This document shows positions 57,825 to 64,000 of a stretch of 64,000 nt of DNA, in pieces. Made by a program: the position numbers and the translations under genes. Numbering within the stretch: the first letter of the stretch is position 1; each line of letters starts with the position of its first letter. The notes below the pieces were generated by a model. It searched no databases and was not told the origin of the DNA. It saw only the letters and a program-made list of their open reading frames with translations. The stretch comes from Macrotrachela quadricornifera (lineage: Eukaryota; Rotifera; Eurotatoria; Philodinida; Philodinidae): positions 34,406 through 98,405 of the forward strand of contig JAJEKB010001383.1 in NCBI GenBank assembly GCA_022393335.1, given 5' to 3'.

Positions 57825-58000
57825 ATTTTATTTGTTATGTTAGAGATAAATACACTATCAGTATAATCCGAATTGAATCACAAAATGAAGATATATATTT
57901 TATGATTCACTATTATATTTGTTGCTTTATTTTCTTTTTTGTTCGCTTTCTCCTTTTTCATTCTGATTAGTGAAACAAACTCGTTATCAGCCAGTGTCTA
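57825..58000. other. short spacer
   Basis: 5' flank of the aquaporin remnant; nothing recognised. Confidence 0.35.
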
Positions 58001-58257
58001 TTAGAGTAGATTGAGGCTATCCTGAACGCCTTTTCAAAAGTTGAAATTAAAAGTCTTATAACTTTTTCATTTTTTGTTATTTTTCGGAAAAACTACTGAT
58101 AGATAGCCTGAAGTGTTCTCTACACATCTATCCAAAAAATTTTGAAAAATACCTTTCCAAATTCGTTCAGCACCTATTTTCTTAGAAGCGTCATCGTTTG
58201 CTCATAATAGCCCCATACTATTTAGCATATGTTCATAATAGCCCCAATCTACTCTAC
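58001..58257. mobile_element. about 255-bp MITE with inverted ends
   Basis: TTAGAGTAGATTGAGGCTAT at 58001 is mirrored by ATAGCCCCAATCTACTCT ending at 58255. The right end also holds a direct repeat, TCATAATAGCCCCA, at 58202-58215 and 58233-58246. No coding capacity. Confidence 0.7.
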
Positions 58258-58561
58258 TAAAAATATGAAGAAAAAGAAAAAAAATATTTATCGACGACTT
58301 TTTTCGACCATTTGTCAGCACTATATATTTTTTCTCGTCAGGTCATCCATTCATTTTATTCAGTGACTGAAATAGACACAAACAGATATAAGGGTCAAAC
58401 AGACTGAGAAAAATGAATCGGTGTAAAGTTGAATTAAGCAATGTGATTGATGTTTCTACGTAACAACACAAATGATATTGGTTCATTTAGTTTTATCTTG
58501 TTCAGTCTGTTTGGGACCATATTATATATGCATCTTAATTAGAGTGTGTGTTGCAGTCAAT
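58258..58561. promoter_or_regulatory. probable 5' flank of F-box gene
   Basis: Contains an in-frame ATG at 58472 that would add 30 hydrophobic residues; since F-box proteins are cytosolic I treat this as leader. No discrete promoter motif is identified. Confidence 0.3.
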
Positions 58562-59435
58562 ATGCATCACTCCAATGTTAATCTTCTTGACCTTCCTAAT
58601 GAAATATTACTTACAATTTTTAAACTACTTAACAATATAGATATTCTCTATTCATTATTCGATATTTATAATCAACGACTTGATCTGATATTACAAGAAA
58701 AAACTTTTACCACAAGTCTCAATTTCGTATTAAAAACATCACGTTATTGTGCTTCATCGATTGCTGACTCAATAATTGCTCGGTTTTGCATTAGTATACT
58801 TCCAAAAATTAATTACGATATTAAATCACTTACTCTCGAATCAGAATCTGTAGAACGTATTGTTCGTGCTGCTGATTATCCTAATTTAACTGAACTTAAA
58901 CTTTATAATGTGAACAATGGTATTATTTCACAATATTTCACAAGTAAGAAATTTAAATACAAATCTTATACACAGTAAATAATAACTGATTATTCTTTCA
59001 TTAGATTTTAGTCATGTTACAGATTTGTTGGTACATGATATGATGCCATTCGGACATGAATTTTATCTTCGAATCGCACACTTTTTTCCTTTCCTTAAAA
59101 TATTAAGTATTGTTAATTTTGAATTTGATCAAAGGTCGGACGACTATTGGAATATTGACAATAACCCATTGTATTCAATTGTTGAATATCCAAATCTAAT
59201 TTCACTTGACCTACGATGGAGTCGTTTTTCGTGTGTCGAAGATTTTCTCGATCCGAAAAGAACACATTTACCACGTCTAGCCAAATTAGCAGTCAATTAT
59301 GATGACTTACAACGGGTAACTGTCGCCTTTACAAGGGAATCAAGAAAACAGATTTTTGCTCAAGTGAAAGAATTACTTTTTGAAAGAGAATTAATGCATG
59401 AAAAACATTTCTATAATTATTTTCCTCTCTTGTAA
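58562..59435 (+). CDS. F-box protein with degenerate LRR-like region
   Basis: Two exons, 58562-58943 and 59005-59435, with a 61-nt GT-AG intron, join in frame to 270 aa. Residues 10-45 form an F-box (LLDLPNEILLTIFKLLNNID). The rest has leucine-rich segments spaced like LRRs (IKSLTLESESVE, YPNLTELKLYNV, YPNLISLDLRWS). Expected role: substrate receptor of an SCF ubiquitin ligase, with the F-box binding Skp1. This family is greatly expanded in bdelloids. The protein is shorter than many relatives, so the C-terminus may be truncated (it ends at FYNYFPLL). It is the only gene right of 43 kb that I find open. Confidence 0.78.
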
Positions 59436-59853
59436 TCTTGTTCTTCTTGATATTAGACTAATAGAATAAATGATAAAAGACTTTCAATAATAATTTGTTT
59501 TACATTTGGATAACAACAAATAATGTCTGTTAGTGATTATAAATTGCTGCTAAAAGTATGTTTTCAAAGATTTGTCCAATTCTTATGCGTTTTGAACTGA
59601 TCTTGCAGATATAAGATGAAAAATTAATTTTGAAAATAAAAAACGAGATTATATAAATAACTGAGTGATCAGAATTGAACCGAATTTAACTTGATCGAAG
59701 TAAGACACATTTTACACAGGATATTGAATAATAGCAAAACTATGCCTCGCTTGTAAATTTCGTCATGAGTGTGACTGTAGGATTTCTGCATTCTTCAACG
59801 AAATCCACACTCTACAAGTAATGCATTAATGTTTGTCTGATTTAATTTAAATA
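59436..59853. other. intergenic
   Basis: 3' flank of the F-box gene; nothing else recognised. Confidence 0.35.
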
Positions 59854-60433
59854 CTGGGTGAGTCATAATGATTACAACATCGAGTATTTTGCGAATATCC
59901 CCACATAGGTAAATCGTATAACTTAGTTTTTTTTGTCAAAAGATGCGCCGTGAAAAGCTCTACAAAAATTGTAAGAACAAATTCTTATTGACTTGTTCTG
60001 ATGGTGTCTTCTATACTCTAAATGAACGGGTCACATGATGGTGTTATGTCCCACTATATTAAATGTTTGGAAGACACTTTTTGTTTTTCAATAGAAAGTT
60101 GTCCATATAACTTTTGTAGAGCTTTCGACGGCGCATCTTCTGAAAAAAGAACCAAGCCGTTATCATTTCTCCAAGTCGAGATATTTGTAAAATAAAATAA
60201 GTCTCCCAAAGATTTTCATCATGCCGAACATCGTGGAACGTAGCACCTCCATGCGACCTGTCCATTTTGAGCATAGAAAATACCATCCGAAAAAGTTAAT
60301 AGGAATTTGTTCCTACAATTTTTGTAGAGCTTTTCACGGCGCATCTTTTAACAAAAAGATCAAAGTTATACGATTTATCTATGTTGAGATATTCGTAAGA
60401 TAGTGGGTGTTGCAATCATTATGAGTCACCCGG
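59854..60433. repeat. 580-bp composite palindrome with a third copy in the loop
   Basis: Ends GGGTGAGTCATAATGATTAC and the complement of GCAATCATTATGAGTCACCC. The block AAGATGCGCCGTGAAAAGCT near 59940 is inverted near 60330. A third, more diverged copy (CTTTCGACGGCGCATCTTCT) sits in the loop near 60121 in the same orientation as the right arm. Fold-back element. Confidence 0.8.
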
Positions 60434-61516
60434 TTTATGTAGTAGTAGATTATTCATACGAAGAAGTATTTCAATGATTTTTTCTTTTCTTTGTCTTACA
60501 GTAATGCATTGTCTCTACTGAATAGATGGAAAAAATGATTTGTTGTTTGGTACTAGGACAATTCGTCGTAGGTTCAGTAAATTGAAGTGCTATTTATTAA
60601 TATAATGATATACGAATGAGTAACTTTTATCTTCTAATTTCTTTTCTTTATCAAATAATCAAGAACAATATAACATCTAACAAGAAAATCATTACAATGA
60701 AGAAACCAAACCCATTCTCATGTTTTGAAACTTATATTTTACCTTTGTTTAAATAAAATCATACTGTCGCTATTTTTAGATCCAATCAATAAACATGGTG
60801 TTGATAATTTAAATAACACCGAACGATGAAACAATTATACTATAGCCATCACTAAATGAAGCATTAAAATTCATTGAGTAATTTAAAAACAATGTATACT
60901 GTGTCTGATTACTTTTGTTTTAGTCAATTTTGAACTGAAAACAGTGGCGATAGCGGTTGCTGGGCTCGTTACGAAATGCGTCTTCATAAAGTACAAATTT
61001 AAATAAAAATGAATTAACTTATGATCCACTTATTAGAAGTCTCGAGTATGAATCACTATAAGCATATAATAAAGCTCGACGTGAACATGACACATTATTA
61101 TTCAAGTTGAAGACAGTCATATTAATGCTATGGATTTTCTAGCATACCATTATTTCAGTTGTAGCTAGGTAAAATTGAAAAAAAAGAAATTATTCATCAT
61201 GTATGGTTTTTTTTATTTTAGATTACATATATTTTCTTTTTGTTTTTTTTTCTGTTAAAATTGAACCAAGTCTTTATACTATATTCTTTGGAGCAGTGTA
61301 TTCACAGAAAGATATCCTGATTTAAAAATTTACATGCTTTATTAAGAACAAGATATGATTTGTTCAACTTATGTTCAACTGTTATCTTTGAATCTTTTGA
61401 ACACATGGAGTAACTCTGGGATAGATTATCTGTCAATGTGTGGAGAGAAGTTTGACAATGGTAAGTTGACCATTGAAGGAGATATTTATTAAAAATAAAA
61501 TATTGATATTTTCTAG
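60434..61516. other. intergenic, possibly with decayed NRPS 5' sequence
   Basis: TTTTCTAG at 61510-61517 looks like a splice acceptor in front of the adenylation-domain fragment. Upstream, a + strand frame near 61375-61460 reads ESFEHMExLWDRLSVNVWREV with stops, which may be a remnant exon. Not assignable. Confidence 0.3.
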
Positions 61517-61517
61517 G

Positions 61518-63210
61518 TGATTGGTATGATAGCGATAGAGATGGCTGGTGCCGTTTATTGTCCATTATCACTTAAAGATCCACAACATCGTTTGAATACA
61601 CTTGTAAAACAAACTCAAAGTCGTCTTGTTCTTATTCATCATTTGATAAAAACGAAATTCAATGATAATATATTTTCACTTGACGTTGACTCGTTCATGA
61701 TCAATAACAATCTAAACAGCAACGTTGGCGTCGATCAACTATCGAACATATCAGTCAAACTCGATAATATAGTCTACATTGTTTTCACAAGTGGTTCATC
61801 TGGAATACCAAAGACGGTATGTTGGAAATTTTATCTTTTACATGCGACATCCAACACTGACAATATTCCAATCGGTACACCACTTGCAAGTTATCAATGT
61901 ATGGTTATGGATCACTTCTTACAACCTGTTGCTATCTACCAAGAAGGTGAAATATATGTCGTAGGTACAGGTGTTTTTGCTAATTGTCTTCGACGTGATA
62001 AATTGACAGCAAATGCACTTATTAAAATAGATGGTAAAATATTGTATTGAACAGGTGATCTTGTTCGAATGGATAACAATGGTCTTCTTCATTATAAAAG
62101 AAGAAAAGATCACCAAATAAAACTACATGAACAACGCATTGAATCAGAAGAAATTGAACGATGATTACTCAACATATCTATCTCCAATTGTGTTGTTATC
62201 AAATGGGGTAATGATCATCTAGTCGCTTATGTGCAAGGCTCTGGTATTGATGAGAAACAGCTGCATGAACATTGTAAATCGCATCTACCTCCTCATATGA
62301 TTCCATCAAAACTTATTGTACTGGACAAAATTGCCGTTAAATGCAAATGGAAAAGTTGATCGAAAACTTCGTCCATCACCACATTCTTCCACTTCACCAA
62401 ATACCGAGAATATTAATCTAGCACCATTAACACCACTTGAAGAACATTTACGTCGTATCTTTAGTGAAGCATTTCATAATGAATCACCTGATGTGAGTAT
62501 GTCATTTGGACAGATGGGTGGAACATCATTAGATGCTATAAGAGCACTTTGGCTTATACGACAAGAAATTTGTGGTGAAATGGATGCTGGCATATTATTT
62601 GCAAATCCATCGATTCGACAACTTGCACAAGTGATTGAACCATTGTTAGCTGTATCAGACGTTTCATCTGTCACAAGTACGATTCTCGAATTAGATGACG
62701 ATAAAGAAAGACCTATGCCATTCATATGTATTGAGTTAATAGGTATTCTATTACTTATGAGTCTCTGAATGTTTCCCATATGGTCAGCATATTATTTTAA
62801 CTCTCTTTTCGTTCTTATTTTCTTACCTATCTTTCATCTTCTATCATATGTTGTTTGTCAACGTTTGATGTTTCGGTCAGGAGAAATTGAAAACAAAAGA
62901 AATAAATTATATTCATGGCAATATTATCGTTAGTGGTTTTTGAGCAATTCTTGGTCAACTAATAATTTTTATTGGCTGCAACATTTAATAGGCACACCAT
63001 TTTAGAATTCTTATCTTCGATTATGTGGTGCTAAAATTGGACGTCATACGCATATCTACACAACATTAATTGGTGCTCCTTGGTTGGTTGAAATTGGTGA
63101 ATCAACATGTATTGGAGAAGAAGTTGTACTTTCAAGTCTATCTTATCAAAAACAGGCGCTAGGACAGAATGTCTCAAGACAAATCGTCGCATGGACAAAA
63201 CTTAATTAGT
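61518..63210 (+). pseudogene. NRPS-like synthetase (adenylation, carrier, C-terminal acyltransferase-like), degraded
   Basis: Opens inside an adenylation domain (VIGMIAIEMAGAVYCPLSL), with core A3 as FTSGSSGIPKT. It then jumps to NIPIGTPLASYQC, so about 200 residues holding cores A4-A6 are deleted. A7 reads LYxTGDLVRMD with TGA at 62048 (Arg expected). A8 is HQIKLHEQRIESEEIER followed by TGA. A single-base shift near 62330 precedes A10, LPLNANGKVDRK. The carrier domain is intact around GGTSLDA (62519-62539; the phosphopantetheine Ser is present). Then come membrane-like segments and a left-handed-helix end (LCGAKIGRHTHIYTT, WLVEIGESTCIGEEVVLSS) with further stops. Known bdelloid NRPS-like genes of bacterial type are horizontally acquired. 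Several lesions: non-functional. Confidence 0.88.
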
Positions 63211-63480
63211 AGCATCGTCGGCTTCAGTTCTTTCAAGTTACTTTATAGCAGGAAACAAATGATTTTTTTGTTCATTTATACTTTACTTCAGAGAAACATT
63301 TTATGAGAAATAACAATGTAGCGTTTTGAAATATTGTATTTTATTATTGCAGCGATTTGCCTATGTAACGATTTGTCTTGCGACATACTGTTCGGTCACC
63401 TTATGAAGCTGTAAAAATCTATTTTTTATAGTTAAAATTTACTTTAACTTTAAAAGTTAAAGTACCATTCCTAAATATAC
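63211..63480. other. intergenic
   Basis: Nothing recognised except a small palindrome AACTTTAACTTTAAAAGTTAAAGT-like near 63437-63462. Confidence 0.35.
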
Positions 63481-63945
63481 TCCTATCATCGATAAAAAAT
63501 ACCAGCTTGTTTTCATGAATCCTAGTGTAGATATTCAATTTTTTTTTCAGTAAAATGACTTTTTATGATCGCCCAAAAGCAACGCAACGGGAAAAAACTG
63601 ATTATCTTGATTACGGCTCCAGCAAACGCGCTGATTCTTTTATCGATAATAGAGGCATGTTCAAGGTTCAGGTGCATAAAGACATGCTTGGAGAAACTCT
63701 TTGTTAAGTATATTGGTTTTTTTCTTATCTGTGAAAAAGTAAACATTTTTTTGTTCAGATCAATAGTAATACTTAACAAAAGATCCCTGTAGGCATGTGT
63801 CTATGGATATAAACTTTGAACATGCCCCTATCATTGATAAGAAAATCAGTTCGTTTGCTCGAGTCGTAAGGGAGATATTCAAATTCTTTTGGTACACTGC
63901 CTTTTGGAACACTCTGTATGCCGATATTTGATGACAGGCCAAGAA
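63481..63945. repeat. triple inverted copies of a coding-like unit
   Basis: Unit copies: A 63481-63548 (- orientation, partial), B 63553-63705 (+), C 63776-63940 (-). B and C are about 150-bp reverse complements with many substitutions. Both read, on their own strand, a peptide with matching RGMFKV, SSKR and a Cys-stop end. See findings. Confidence 0.65.
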
Positions 63946-64000
63946 TAAAGACCAAAAAAAAAACTAATGAGTCAAAAATGATCTCATTATACTAGTTAAG

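Noticed and set aside
58472..58561. N-terminal hydrophobic extension of the F-box protein
   Set aside because: An F-box protein needs no signal peptide; MHHSNVNLLDLPNE matches the usual start spacing of the family.

Overview
The window is eukaryotic and looks like a bdelloid rotifer (Adineta/Rotaria type). It is strongly AT-rich. Its genes are cut by many 50-60 nt GT-AG introns and include clear animal proteins: an MRCK kinase, a FANK1-like protein and rhodopsin-class GPCRs. Beside these lie bacterial-style genes known as horizontal acquisitions in bdelloids: an intronless GH36 alpha-galactosidase and a broken NRPS. The species assignment is inference from gene content; no rRNA or mitochondrial marker is present.

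Left part (1-40 kb) is an ordinary gene neighbourhood with long gene-poor gaps. It holds a micro-exon type II membrane protein (- strand, 0.95-2.24 kb), two EF-hand paralogues sharing promoter sequence (5.2 and 9.6 kb), a GPCR (12.9-14.0 kb, -), a ten-exon FANK1-like gene (19.3-21.1 kb, +), two unrecognised spliced genes (21.3-22.3 and 22.9-23.7 kb, -), a single-exon GPCR (28.0-29.4 kb, +) and an approximately 25-exon MRCK/genghis-khan kinase (30.9-38.1 kb, -). The kinase runs kinase, coiled coil, C1, PH, CNH and then three CRIB-type motifs instead of the usual one.

Right part (40-64 kb) is different. After the apparently intact GH36 gene (40.1-42.3 kb) most genes are decayed: a GPCR with one internal TGA, an eRF3 pseudogene split by two insertions, a PDZRN-like pseudogene, an aquaporin pseudogene, a hAT-type transposase remnant and an NRPS pseudogene. 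An F-box gene (58.6-59.4 kb) is open. The stretch at 44.2-46.0 kb is a nested transposon stack with three 8-bp target duplications. This mix of decayed genes, foreign genes and mobile DNA fits bdelloid subtelomeric or accessory DNA (inference).

Across the window at least ten long imperfect palindromes (about 120-930 bp, arms matching over nearly their full length) lie in intergenic DNA, in an intron and inside a pseudogene. They have no long coding capacity and are best read as fold-back/MITE-like elements, and possible hairpin-RNA sources. I saw no tRNA, rRNA or CRISPR array.
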